From: a virus
Strand: one strand, 5' to 3'
Length of the DNA: 64,000 bases
Virus record (IMG/VR): IMGVR_UViG_3300034279_001754
Location: 62,001-126,000 of that record
Shown in pieces: positions 1 through 6,240 of this stretch. The translations under genes were made by a program, and so were the position numbers. The notes beneath the pieces are model-generated. The model was not told the origin of the DNA. It saw only the letters and a list, made by a program, of their open reading frames with translations, and made no database searches. How positions within the stretch are numbered: the first letter of the stretch is position 1; every line of letters begins with the position of its first letter.

Positions 1-323
1 AACATAGGCAGTGGGAGAACCTTTGACTTTTGTCCAGTCTCCGAGTAACCTTTATCTGTTTGTTTTTTAAAGTCACGTTCGATTTCTAGGTAAGCTTGAG
101 TCTCGGCGGATGTCTCATTAGACCTAACTATGTTCTTGCCGCAAACGCAGTAAGGATCACTAAATTGCACAGCTGAGCTTGAGCCATCATTATTTGTTTG
201 CCAGTACGACGACTGTGTGAACCACTGCCCTCGGTCATCACAAAGAACGTGACCTTGCCAAAATTTGACCTTGCCGATGCGAGTTGTTGACTGTAGCACG
301 GGTGTGCTATGTACGATTTTCAT
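1..323 (-). CDS. ATP-dependent DNA ligase, N-terminal domain (partial, runs off window)
   Basis: Starts at ATG 323-321 and stays open to the left edge, so about 107 residues are seen. The visible part resembles the WGR-like N-terminal domain of phage/viral ATP-dependent ligases: a KFWQGH strand, then KNIVRSNETSAETQAYLEIE followed by a Lys-rich helix and GYSE. The last residues (KVLPLPM) look like the start of the nucleotidyltransferase domain, whose catalytic KxDG would lie outside the window. The start overlaps the stop of the upstream gene by ATGA. A close paralogue of this domain alone is at 1529..1822. Ligase identity is an inference from the N-domain only; another WGR protein is possible. 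Confidence 0.55.
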   Translation of the reverse strand, partial: MKIVHSTPVLQSTTRIGKVKFWQGHVLCDDRGQWFTQSSYWQTNNDGSSSAVQFSDPYCVCGKNIVRSNETSAETQAYLEIERDFKKQTDKGYSETGQKSKVLPLPM

Positions 324-784
324 GAAACTTCTATAGCTTTGTTGTAAAACTTTGAGACGGGGATTTGAGCCATCACACAACAAGTGTTCGAAATCCATGC
401 GTGGCCTTTGTTGGCGTTGAAGACGAATATATCTCCTTTATCAACGGAAAGTCCACCATGTGAAGTGATCAATTGGGGCGGATTTTTCGCGGGGGTTGCC
501 CAAACAATCCAAGACAGTAAGGTGCCAAGACCGGGGTCGGTATGCCACCCTGCTGACCCACTAATTGGAACGAACGCACCCTCTCCATCGATCCTGGACA
601 CCCGTGGCTTGTAACCCCACGAATGAGCTAACTCTTTCAAAGTGGCACCAATACAGTTTGGGAAAGTGTTCAGCTTATGAGTGTTCTGTATGTCGTTCTT
701 TCTCTCCTGATGGGCCATAGTCCTTAACCATTCTAAACCTTCAGAGTCTTCATAAAGACAACTCCCCAAGATAACGGGCTTCAT
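320..784 (-). CDS. Possible 2-oxoglutarate/Fe(II) dioxygenase-like protein
   Basis: 154 residues. A GWHTD motif (HxD) and, about 48 residues later, GDIFVFNANKGHAW (distal His after a GD-x-F strand) have the order and spacing of the iron ligands of double-stranded beta-helix 2OG oxygenases. The Arg or Lys that normally binds 2-oxoglutarate downstream of the distal His is not obvious, so activity is uncertain. Overlaps both neighbours by ATGA, so it is translationally coupled to the ligase-like gene. It could instead be a non-enzymatic cupin-fold protein. Confidence 0.4.
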   Translation of the reverse strand: MKPVILGSCLYEDSEGLEWLRTMAHQERKNDIQNTHKLNTFPNCIGATLKELAHSWGYKPRVSRIDGEGAFVPISGSAGWHTDPGLGTLLSWIVWATPAKNPPQLITSHGGLSVDKGDIFVFNANKGHAWISNTCCVMAQIPVSKFYNKAIEVS

Positions 785-957
785 TCGCTGTCGTCGAATT
801 CGAAGTAGTCGTTAAGTTTCATGTACAACTCAAACGAAAGTTTGCCGTCTAGCCGGTCAGCCAACCATACCTCTTCAAGAAGATCCTTGGCCTTTTGAAG
901 ATCTTGAATCTCTTCAACCAGCTTAAGCAACGAGTCAATGTTCGGGTGATTTTCCAT
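781..957 (-). CDS. Small hypothetical protein, coiled-coil/acidic
   Basis: 58 residues from ATG 957, rich in Leu/Glu/Lys heptads (LLKLVEEIQDLQKAKDLLEEV) with an acidic end (FEFDDSE). The frame is open further upstream to 1113, but that extension overlaps the neighbouring gene and has no ribosome-binding site; a GGTAAG lies just before ATG 957. Stop overlaps the next start by ATGA. Function not recognised. Confidence 0.5.
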   Translation of the reverse strand: MENHPNIDSLLKLVEEIQDLQKAKDLLEEVWLADRLDGKLSFELYMKLNDYFEFDDSE

Positions 958-1048
958 ACACTTACCATAGCGTTTCTTCAACTCAGAAACAAGGGTGGAA
1001 GCCGAAGGATTTCGTTCGGGTAACCGTCCCCTGGCGAGGGGCTTAGGG

Positions 1049-1186
1049 CTAGACAAACTCGTGAAGAAAATAATCAATGGAAATGCCCAGTTTCTCGCAT
1101 TCTTGTGGAACATCGTCGGGCAAGGAACTCACGAGATCCGAATGGGCGAACTTTTCCCACAGCAGGTAGAATTGCTCCTCAGTCAT
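1049..1186 (-). CDS. Small hypothetical protein (45 aa)
   Basis: 45 residues starting MTEEQFYLLWEKF. ATG 1186-1184 was chosen because it overlaps the end of the upstream gene (8-nt overlap), the usual coupling style here; the longer open frame to 1255 lies inside that gene. Predicted helical. Between its stop and the next start there is a short CCCCT-CGCC-AGGGG hairpin near 1030-1045. Not recognised. Confidence 0.5.
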   Translation of the reverse strand: MTEEQFYLLWEKFAHSDLVSSLPDDVPQECEKLGISIDYFLHEFV

Positions 1187-1448
1187 TGCTTTCAAGCATT
1201 TTAATAGCATTGATGAAAGACTCCTCGCCAAAGTCACCGCTGTACAGGCGATCAATATGCCTCATTACTCGTGCAGTCTCTCGAATGATGAGCAGTTTGC
1301 TACATAGAATCGAAAGAACCTCACGCGATAGGTGCGCTTTCCCTTCGTCATCGTCCTCGTTGAAGTCGATTGCGTTTTCTAGCTCGTCGGCAAATTGCTC
1401 GACTTTGAAGTAAATGTAACCGTTTTCGTTAAAGTGTCCACCTGACAT
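1179..1448 (-). CDS. Hypothetical protein (89 aa)
   Basis: 89 residues beginning MSGGHFNENGYIYFKVEQFADELENAI, acidic in the middle (NEDDDEG) and helical after that. The SGGHFxENGY...FAxEL start resembles small phage/bacterial proteins in which a Gly-Gly-His-Phe N-terminus precedes a helical domain. First of a run of coupled small genes (1448 down to 320), so probably the head of that operon. Function unknown. Confidence 0.55.
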   Translation of the reverse strand: MSGGHFNENGYIYFKVEQFADELENAIDFNEDDDEGKAHLSREVLSILCSKLLIIRETARVMRHIDRLYSGDFGEESFINAIKMLESND

Positions 1449-1506
1449 GTTGTTTTGATGGTTTTAATTAGCTTTAGAGTTTTCCGACAGATTCGGATTT
1501 CTCTGT

Positions 1507-1523
1507 AGGGGGTTCTACCCCCT
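1507..1523 (-). terminator. Stable hairpin after the WGR gene (possible terminator)
   Basis: Perfect 7-bp stem AGGGGGT / ACCCCCT with a 3-nt loop, located just after the stop codon at 1529. No U-run follows, so it may be an RNA-stability or processing hairpin rather than an intrinsic terminator. Confidence 0.35.
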
Positions 1524-1528
1524 TATCA

Positions 1529-1822
1529 TCAAACTTCCGTAAATCCTTTTTTCTTTTGCTTTTTAACGTCCCGCTCAATTTCCAAATATGCTTGCTGCTC
1601 AGCAGAGATTTCAGTAGATTTGCCTACGTTTTTGGCCTCTACGGGGAAAGCTTCGCTCCATTGTGTGATCGACATAGTGCCGTCAACTTTCTGTCTCCAG
1701 AAAGACACTTGGGTAAACCACCCTCCGGCACCATCGGAAATGATGTGACCTTGCCAAAACTTGGGATCACCTGAACGGGCGATTATTGCTTGGAGGACTG
1801 GTGTGCTGTGTACGATTTTCAT
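1529..1822 (-). CDS. Stand-alone WGR-like domain, paralogue of the ligase N-terminus
   Basis: 97 residues from ATG 1822. Start chosen by alignment with the partial gene at 1..323: both begin MKIVHSTPVLQ, both carry KFWQGH, a KN(I/V)-(R/K)S element, a TSAE/ISAE-QAYLEIERD helix and end KKGFTE/DKGYSE. Here the protein stops where the ligase catalytic domain would begin. The upstream in-frame extension (28 codons) is proline-rich and encoded by the C-rich strand of a G4-like tract, so it is probably untranslated. A TTGACA-N16-TACACT promoter precedes it. It may be a DNA-binding module acting alone. Confidence 0.6.
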   Translation of the reverse strand: MKIVHSTPVLQAIIARSGDPKFWQGHIISDGAGGWFTQVSFWRQKVDGTMSITQWSEAFPVEAKNVGKSTEISAEQQAYLEIERDVKKQKKKGFTEV

Positions 1823-1826
1823 GGTT

Positions 1827-1857
1827 GGGGGGTAGGGGGGGGTAATGGGGTAAGGGG
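1827..1857 (+). other. G-quadruplex motif
   Basis: Four G-runs on the plus strand: G6-TA-G8-TAAT-G4-TAA-G4. It lies between the promoter at 1919-1946 and the start codon at 1822. The transcribed RNA is C-rich there, while the template strand would carry the quadruplex. Confidence 0.6.
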
Positions 1858-1918
1858 AGATAACGGGTAGGTCAGGGATAGTGCAAGGACTAGATGGCAC
1901 AATACCATCTCCATACCC

Positions 1919-1946
1919 AGTGTAGCATACTTTGTGGCCCTGTCAA
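1919..1946 (-). promoter_or_regulatory. Sigma70-like promoter for the WGR gene
   Basis: Minus strand TTGACA (1941-1946), 16-bp spacer, TGC-extended -10 TACACT (1919-1924). The -35 box overlaps the nadA stop codon. Predicted 5' leader of about 90 nt containing the G4-complement. Confidence 0.6.
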
Positions 1947-2860
1947 GACAAGGCAAGCATCTTCTCAAGAGGTTGCAAAGCCTTCAATCTCAACCCCTCC
2001 TCAAGTTGAATCTCGGGTGTCAAATCTCGAAGGCAATTGCGAACTTTTTCTAGGGTGTTTAATTTCATCCAGGGGCAGTCATTACAACTACAACCATCTC
2101 GGCCAGGGACATCTAGGAATACCTTGTTGGGTGCAACCTGAAGCATCTTATGGATAATTCCTGGTTCTGTCAGGACAATAAATGTTTCTGCCGGGCTATC
2201 CTTCACCCTTTGCAGTAAGGCACTGGTAGAGCCCACAAAATCAGCAAGGCGCAATAACGTCTCTTCGCACTCTGGGTGGGCAATAACTTCGCAGCCAGGG
2301 TTGGCCATCCAAAGATCCATCAACGCTTCTTCGCTGAAGGCTTCATGTACTTGGCAGCTGCCATCCCATAAAGTCAAATCTCGACCTGTTTTCTCAGCTA
2401 CCCATCGCCCCAGGTTTCTATCCGGTGCGAACAAAATGTGCCTGTCAGCGGGAATCTGGTTTACCATGCGCACCGCATTACTGCTAGTGCAGATAAGATC
2501 GCTCTGGGCCTTAATCGCTGCTGAACAGTTTATGTAACTGACTACATAGTGGTCGGGGTGCTCTGCACGAAACTTGGAAAAGTCACCCGGCAAACAAGCA
2601 TCAGCCAAGCTACAACCTGCATTGAGGTCAGGAAGCAAGACGGTCTTCGATGGGTTAACAATCTTGGCAGTTTCGGCCATGAAGTGAACACCGCAAAACA
2701 CAATCGTGTCCGCATCCGTCCCAGCAGCTTGGCGGGCAAGCTCAAGGGAATCGCCTACAAAATCCGCAATTTCCTGAATGGCTGGTTCCTGGTAGTAGTG
2801 GGCCAGGATTACGGCGTTACGTTGCTCTTTGAGCTTAAGGATTTCTTCAGAGAAGTTCAT
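1943..2860 (-). CDS. nadA: Quinolinate synthase NadA
   Basis: 305 residues, full length for the family. NadA condenses iminoaspartate with dihydroxyacetone phosphate to quinolinate in de novo NAD synthesis, using a 4Fe-4S cluster. The three cluster cysteines are in place: C83 (PDLNAGC), C198 (AHPEC) and C262 in [10 protein letters not shown]. Other signatures are the LAHYYQ start, DSLELA, INCSA and CTSSNAV. It overlaps the preceding gene by 14 nt, placing it in an operon with small unknown genes. No nadB or nadC is in the window, so it would rely on host enzymes. Phage carriage suggests support of host NAD supply during infection (inference). Confidence 0.93.
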   Translation of the reverse strand: MNFSEEILKLKEQRNAVILAHYYQEPAIQEIADFVGDSLELARQAAGTDADTIVFCGVHFMAETAKIVNPSKTVLLPDLNAGCSLADACLPGDFSKFRAEHPDHYVVSYINCSAAIKAQSDLICTSSNAVRMVNQIPADRHILFAPDRNLGRWVAEKTGRDLTLWDGSCQVHEAFSEEALMDLWMANPGCEVIAHPECEETLLRLADFVGSTSALLQRVKDSPAETFIVLTEPGIIHKMLQVAPNKVFLDVPGRDGCSCNDCPWMKLNTLEKVRNCLRDLTPEIQLEEGLRLKALQPLEKMLALS

Positions 2861-3074
2861 TCGGTCGCTCCGGTGCTTTGACTACTTGACTCGGGTCTTG
2901 TTTAACCTTAGAGTAATAATTAGTCGAACCCATAGCAGGGTTAAGGTACTCAATGAAAAAGTAACATTTTGTAATTTTGGTTACGGTTCCTTTAATGAGA
3001 GTGTAACGGTAGTTGGGCAGCGAAAAAATGACGGTATCGCCAACTTCAACTGTGTTTCCCAGGAAATCTTTCAT
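2847..3074 (-). CDS. Small beta-rich hypothetical protein
   Basis: 75 residues from ATG 3074: [23 protein letters not shown]...[17 protein letters not shown]. The pattern DxxGNxVxVGDxV...GxVxKI is that of small SH3-like barrel proteins. The start was taken downstream of 3104 because the extension overlaps the upstream gene; the chosen ATG is 2 nt from its stop. Overlaps nadA by 14 nt. Specific role unknown. Confidence 0.55.
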   Translation of the reverse strand: MKDFLGNTVEVGDTVIFSLPNYRYTLIKGTVTKITKCYFFIEYLNPAMGSTNYYSKVKQDPSQVVKAPERPNELL

Positions 3075-3075
3075 C

Positions 3076-3285
3076 TCAATTTTCAGGCTCCATAGTAACT
3101 TCAAATCCGGAAAACTCCCTCTGTGAGGGGAATTGGTCCTCGTAATACCCTACATGGCTCGCATACAGAGCTTGAACACCAGTGACTTTATGACCCGGAA
3201 ATTGTGTCTCTAATGAAGAAGTTACGGCATCTTTCACAGCCTCTAGGTCAAGTTCGACTTTGGCGAAGTGCTTTAGTTTAGTCAT
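3076..3285 (-). CDS. Hypothetical protein, tandem paralogue of 3282..3518
   Basis: 69 residues. Shares a layout with the adjacent upstream protein: KVELDLEAVKDAVTSSLETQFPGHKV versus KVNLTKAQVEAMITQAVRDSFPNFTV, then FSGFEVTMEP versus FKGVEIVLKP. Both look like helix plus beta-hairpin folds. Start overlaps the upstream stop by ATGA. Function unknown. Confidence 0.6.
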   Translation of the reverse strand: MTKLKHFAKVELDLEAVKDAVTSSLETQFPGHKVTGVQALYASHVGYYEDQFPSQREFSGFEVTMEPEN

Positions 3286-3518
3286 CGGTCCCAGTAAGAA
3301 AGATTAGAAGTATTTGAGGGTTTCAGAACGATCTCAACCCCTTTGAAAGTGGTGCCGCTAACTTCGTGTCTCATGTCAGTTTGTGTGGAAACGTTGAAAG
3401 AGATTTGATCGACCGTAAAGTTAGGGAAGGAGTCCCTAACCGCTTGCGTAATCATTGCCTCTACTTGAGCTTTCGTAAGATTTACTTTTACGGGTGAGTT
3501 GTTAAAAATCGAGTTCAT
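3282..3518 (-). CDS. Hypothetical protein, tandem paralogue of 3076..3285
   Basis: 78 residues. Helix KVNLTKAQVEAMITQAVRDSFP followed by a beta-rich half ending FKGVEIVLKPSN, matching its downstream neighbour in order and spacing, so the pair likely arose by tandem duplication. First gene of the run that leads into nadA. Not recognised. Confidence 0.6.
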   Translation of the reverse strand: MNSIFNNSPVKVNLTKAQVEAMITQAVRDSFPNFTVDQISFNVSTQTDMRHEVSGTTFKGVEIVLKPSNTSNLSYWDR

Positions 3519-3558
3519 TGGTGAGTTCTAAGAAAGTATTCTTCACTTTAAAAGTCAA

Positions 3559-3687
3559 TCAGCGGCGGTAGGGGGAAGTCCAATAAGCCCGCCAAACGCT
3601 GATGCAAATAGCAAGCGTCGAAATAATGCCAATAAGACCTAGGAAGGTGGTAGCATTGCCGGTAAAATCTAGAGAGTCGGGGGCCAT
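3559..3687 (-). CDS. Small single-pass membrane protein (42 aa)
   Basis: 42 residues from ATG 3687: a polar start (MAPDSLDFTGNATT), one hydrophobic helix (FLGLIGIISTLAICISVW) and a short basic tail (SPYRR), predicting N-out/C-in. The size and topology resemble small photosystem or thylakoid subunits, but no specific family is recognised. The leader is made of AACC repeats with no Shine-Dalgarno. Confidence 0.55.
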   Translation of the reverse strand: MAPDSLDFTGNATTFLGLIGIISTLAICISVWRAYWTSPYRR

Positions 3688-3715
3688 GGTTGATTGGTTG
3701 GTTGGTTGATTGTCA
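3688..3715 (-). repeat. AACC-repeat leader
   Basis: The minus-strand leader directly before ATG 3687 reads as four AACC/AATC tetranucleotides (ATCAACCAACCAACC type). The hli leader at 24451-24511 ends in the same kind of sequence. No Shine-Dalgarno is present. Confidence 0.5.
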
Positions 3716-3733
3716 ACTAAAGCGAGGTCAAAA

Positions 3734-3895
3734 TCACATTCGACCCAGGACAAACTCAACTTCTTCTAAAGTCGCTTTTTCAGGGTCTACGAATTCCGCA
3801 TAGATGTAATCTACAGGGAGACCATAAAAATCAGCCATTCTCTCACAAAGTACATACTTTAGGAGTTCTGGTTCATTAGAAGAGTCAATTAGCAT
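3734..3895 (-). CDS. Small hypothetical protein (53 aa)
   Basis: 53 residues from ATG 3895: MLIDSSNEPELLKYVLCERMADFYGLPVDYIYAEF..., acidic and helical. The open frame extends to 4003, but a strong promoter (TTGACA-N18-TACTAT) sits inside that extension, so translation must begin downstream of it. Not recognised. Confidence 0.55.
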   Translation of the reverse strand: MLIDSSNEPELLKYVLCERMADFYGLPVDYIYAEFVDPEKATLEEVEFVLGRM

Positions 3896-3973
3896 TGTTT
3901 TTAGGGTGACTTTGGGTGTGAGACTGATGGCAGGAACGGCGAAGAACCCGGTACCAACCAACCCCGTGAACCC

Positions 3974-4003
3974 ATAGTACCATACAGAAAAGGGGAGTGT
4001 CAA
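3974..4003 (-). promoter_or_regulatory. Strong sigma70-like promoter
   Basis: Minus strand TTGACA (3998-4003), 18-bp spacer, TGG-extended -10 TACTAT (3974-3979). Drives the small genes from 3895 leftwards, possibly through nadA. Confidence 0.65.
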
Positions 4004-4041
4004 TCCCCGTGAACTATGGGTTCCTGCGGCCCGCGCCCAAA

Positions 4042-4167
4042 TTAGATGTCATCACAACGGTTTCTCGAAGCTTCCCTGAGGTTGATTTCTGTCTCTAGGT
4101 CAATTAGTTGTTTCAGATACAGTCCGTACTCCGACGAAATGAGATCCGCCAGGCAAGAATCATCCAA
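4042..4167 (-). CDS. Small hypothetical protein (start uncertain)
   Basis: Open frame ending RNRCDDI; about 41 residues if it starts at TTG 4167, which overlaps the stop of the AbrB-like gene. No ATG is available near that overlap; the longer frame to 4284 would lie entirely inside the neighbour. Helical (LIDLETEINLREA). Moderate doubt about the start and about reality. Confidence 0.35.
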   Translation of the reverse strand: MDDSCLADLISSEYGLYLKQLIDLETEINLREASRNRCDDI

Positions 4168-4342
4168 TTTTTCTAAATATGATCCTCCCAGCAAAGAGTT
4201 CGATTCCAAGTGTATCTCCTTCTTTCCAATTAACTGCCTGTAAAAGCTCATCAGGGAAGTCAAGAATGAGGTTGCCATTTTCATCGGATGATAGTTTAGT
4301 AGTTAGCTGAGTGTTTTCGGTGGTTTCTGGGTTCAGGTTCAT
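4160..4342 (-). CDS. SpoVT/AbrB-fold protein (MazE-like)
   Basis: 60 residues from ATG 4342. After a Thr/Asn-rich start, DENGNLILDFPDELLQAVNWKEGDTLGIELFAGRIIFRKI has the classic AbrB/MazE swapped-hairpin pattern (xGxLxLxxPxELLxxxxWxxGDxLxxExxxxxIxxxK). Such domains bind DNA as dimers, as transition regulators or antitoxins. No toxin gene is adjacent, so a transcription-regulator role is likelier. Confidence 0.6.
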   Translation of the reverse strand: MNLNPETTENTQLTTKLSSDENGNLILDFPDELLQAVNWKEGDTLGIELFAGRIIFRKIG

Positions 4343-4388
4343 TTTGCTGAGGGGTTTGCTATTTAGTGTTAAAATAACGAGGTCAATC

Positions 4389-4583
4389 TCATGACAAGCA
4401 CCCATTTTCTATAATTTGTAGGTTTAACTTAGGGTCAGCCATTAGGAGATCATTCCTCATGTTTTGGATTCGTAACCTGTTTTTAGAAGTTGCCTGAAGT
4501 TTGGCGTGGCTTTGAACGACTGTTTTACCATCCATCTCCACTAATTCCAATGTACTTTCTGGGAAATTTCTGGGCGGGATCAT
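4389..4583 (-). CDS. Hypothetical protein (64 aa)
   Basis: 64 residues starting MIPPRNFPESTLELVEMDGKTV; ATGA overlap with the upstream 56-residue gene shows coupling. Basic in the middle (SHAKLQATSKNRLRIQNMRNDLL). Not recognised. Confidence 0.5.
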   Translation of the reverse strand: MIPPRNFPESTLELVEMDGKTVVQSHAKLQATSKNRLRIQNMRNDLLMADPKLNLQIIENGCLS

Positions 4584-4750
4584 TGGGTTCTCGTATTCTT
4601 TTCGGTTGGTACTATAGTGACTCCACTATCGTCTTCACCTTCTTCATGAAGGGATCTTGTAGCAGAGGCTACGGAAAGGAACTCCCTCGCCATGGTACTC
4701 CAACTTAAACCATCCCAATAGCAACCATCGGCTCTAACAACTAGAAACAT
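4580..4750 (-). CDS. Small hypothetical protein (56 aa)
   Basis: Begins MFLVVRADGCYWDGLSWSTMAREFLS, ending TEKNTRTQ. A good Shine-Dalgarno (GGAGGT) stands 6 nt before ATG 4750, and a promoter of the TTGACT-N16 class is at 4774-4801, so this is the first gene of a short operon (4580, 4389, 4160, 4042). The N-terminus (..D..YWDG..WS) resembles short tail/virion-associated modules but is too small to assign. Confidence 0.6.
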   Translation of the reverse strand: MFLVVRADGCYWDGLSWSTMAREFLSVASATRSLHEEGEDDSGVTIVPTEKNTRTQ

Positions 4751-4773
4751 CGGGTGACCTCCACTCTGCCACT

Positions 4774-4801
4774 AGCATAGCAGGACCGCCAGAAAAGTCA
4801 A
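4774..4801 (-). promoter_or_regulatory. Sigma70-like promoter, N16 class
   Basis: Minus strand TTGACT (4796-4801), 16-bp spacer ending TGC, -10 TATGCT (4774-4779). Leader of about 20 nt to the gene at 4750. Confidence 0.55.
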
Positions 4802-4826
4802 TGGGTCAAGTTAGTACGGTCAGCAA

Positions 4827-5261
4827 TCAGTGACCTAGGGCCTGCTGAAGCAAGCTTTGGTTGTGCAAAATTTCGCTAGACATTGATTGCAAGTAGTCTG
4901 CTAAGCCTACCATTCTCGGGTCCCCTTTGAAAGAACTTGTATATTCAAAGAATAATGATACCATCCCATTGACTGCCATTGTGTAGTCTAAAGTTAGGGC
5001 CAGCAACGACAAGCAGTCATAGGTTTGCATGGAAATAGCGGGACCAGAAAATTCAGGGAAATCTGGATTGTAGCCACAACCACGCAACCTCTCGATGAGG
5101 CCGTCCATTAGGCCGTTAAGGGAATCATATACCTGGTCAAACAGCAAATGACATTCATAGAAATTACTACCACGTACATTCCAATGAGCCATGTGCAACA
5201 CAATGGTTGCATCATTCAGGAGTTTGACAGTTTTTTTAGCATAGACGGCGAGTTCTTCCAT
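4827..5261 (-). CDS. Dps-like mini-ferritin
   Basis: 144 residues, four-helix bundle expected. Dps proteins oxidise and store iron with peroxide and can coat DNA. The ferroxidase-region signature is present: LHMAHWNVRGSNFYECHLLFDQVYDSLNGLMDGLIERLRGCG, matching the Dps pattern H-W-N-x-R-G ... H-x-L-F-D-x-x-Y ... D-x-x-x-E-R-x-x-x-x-G. The usual Lys-rich DNA-binding N-terminal tail is absent, suggesting oxidant protection rather than DNA compaction. A phage copy could limit oxidative damage in a photosynthesising host (inference). Confidence 0.8.
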   Translation of the reverse strand: MEELAVYAKKTVKLLNDATIVLHMAHWNVRGSNFYECHLLFDQVYDSLNGLMDGLIERLRGCGYNPDFPEFSGPAISMQTYDCLSLLALTLDYTMAVNGMVSLFFEYTSSFKGDPRMVGLADYLQSMSSEILHNQSLLQQALGH

Positions 5262-5281
5262 TGGAGGCTATTTAAGGTTAT

Positions 5282-5575
5282 TTAGGGTGCTTTTAGATAC
5301 ATTTCAATAGCAACTTGATCATCTGATGATTCACATAATGCCAAGAATTCTTTATCTGGATTATAATTAGCAAGATTGGTAATCAAGCTGTTTTCAAACT
5401 CAAAATAATCCCCACCTTTATCGAAATTTTTTAAAAATTGTAGCACATCAGCCCAGGACAAAAATTTACAGTCAGACGACGTATAAAAGTGAGCGCCCCT
5501 TTGGCCCAAGTGTGCCTCAAAACTTTCCATTAGGTAGGGATTATCCATAGCAACCATCAGTAACGAATCTGCCAT
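5282..5575 (-). CDS. Hypothetical protein (97 aa)
   Basis: 97 residues starting MADSLLMVAMDNPYLMESFEAHLGQRGAHFY. Overlaps the end of 5557..6183 and is followed at 21 nt by the Dps gene, so it is likely co-transcribed with both. Acidic, mixed alpha/beta, no recognised motif. Confidence 0.55.
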   Translation of the reverse strand: MADSLLMVAMDNPYLMESFEAHLGQRGAHFYTSSDCKFLSWADVLQFLKNFDKGGDYFEFENSLITNLANYNPDKEFLALCESSDDQVAIEMYLKAP

Positions 5576-6183
5576 TTACCGTCAGACTTTTCGCTGATTT
5601 TGAATGGGAATTTTTTAGAAGTCGCATCCGGGGGTGAATCATAGAAGATCCCAGCAAAAGACTTCCCATCTTCGGCCATCAGATAATTATTGGCTGCATT
5701 AGGGGGATTGCCGTTACGGTCGGTAACATTAGTTACCCCATCAAGATAGACAGAGGAAATTACTTTCTTAAAGAACAGTTCCATTTTGCTAGATAGACCT
5801 CCGTCATCTTCGGCAAAGTCAAAATCAAATTCATCTTCGGCAAAGTCGGCGTCTGGCTCTATTTGATACAGGAGTTTAGAGGATTGAATTTCTTCGGTGA
5901 ACTCTGGATTTGGCCACTCATCTGGGCTAGTCTTAATCAGGGATTCAACTACTTTGATATAGTCTTCATAGGTAGTTCCCTCGGCAAAGTCAACTTTGCT
6001 AAGTTGGGACAAAAGGGACACAGTACCGTCTGAATATGAGTGGTCTAGGGATGACAAATAGGATTCTGGAACCGTGGAAAAATCTCCACCGGTCGCTTCC
6101 CATAACACATCGACTGCCTTTTTAGCTGCAGCAGTGAATGTATCGTCCTTGTCAAAATAAGGGTTTTTATCTATATGTAGCAT
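5557..6183 (-). CDS. Hypothetical protein, paralogue of 41133..41789
   Basis: 208 residues. Two blocks match the protein at 41133..41789: LWEATGGDFSTVPESYLSSLDHSYSDGTVSLLSQLSK, and VISSVYLDGVTNVTDRNGNPPNAANNYL with its AEDG-F-G-F continuation. The middle is very acidic (DADFAEDEFDFDFAEDD). Both paralogues are preceded by the GGGTAAAA box; here there are two boxes. Function unknown; the acidic middle would fit a protein- or DNA-mimic role. Confidence 0.6.
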   Translation of the reverse strand: MLHIDKNPYFDKDDTFTAAAKKAVDVLWEATGGDFSTVPESYLSSLDHSYSDGTVSLLSQLSKVDFAEGTTYEDYIKVVESLIKTSPDEWPNPEFTEEIQSSKLLYQIEPDADFAEDEFDFDFAEDDGGLSSKMELFFKKVISSVYLDGVTNVTDRNGNPPNAANNYLMAEDGKSFAGIFYDSPPDATSKKFPFKISEKSDGKWQIRY

Positions 6184-6204
6184 GATAGTTAGATGACCGG
6201 TTGA

Positions 6205-6234
6205 TTTTACCCGAAGGTTATCCTAGTTTTACCC
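6205..6234 (-). promoter_or_regulatory. Two GGGTAAAA boxes (candidate late promoter)
   Basis: Minus-strand GGGTAAAA at 6205-6212 (21 nt before ATG 6183) and again at 6227-6234. The same octamer recurs at 21-28 nt before eight other start codons in the window. Confidence 0.5.
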
Positions 6235-6240
6235 TTTCGA

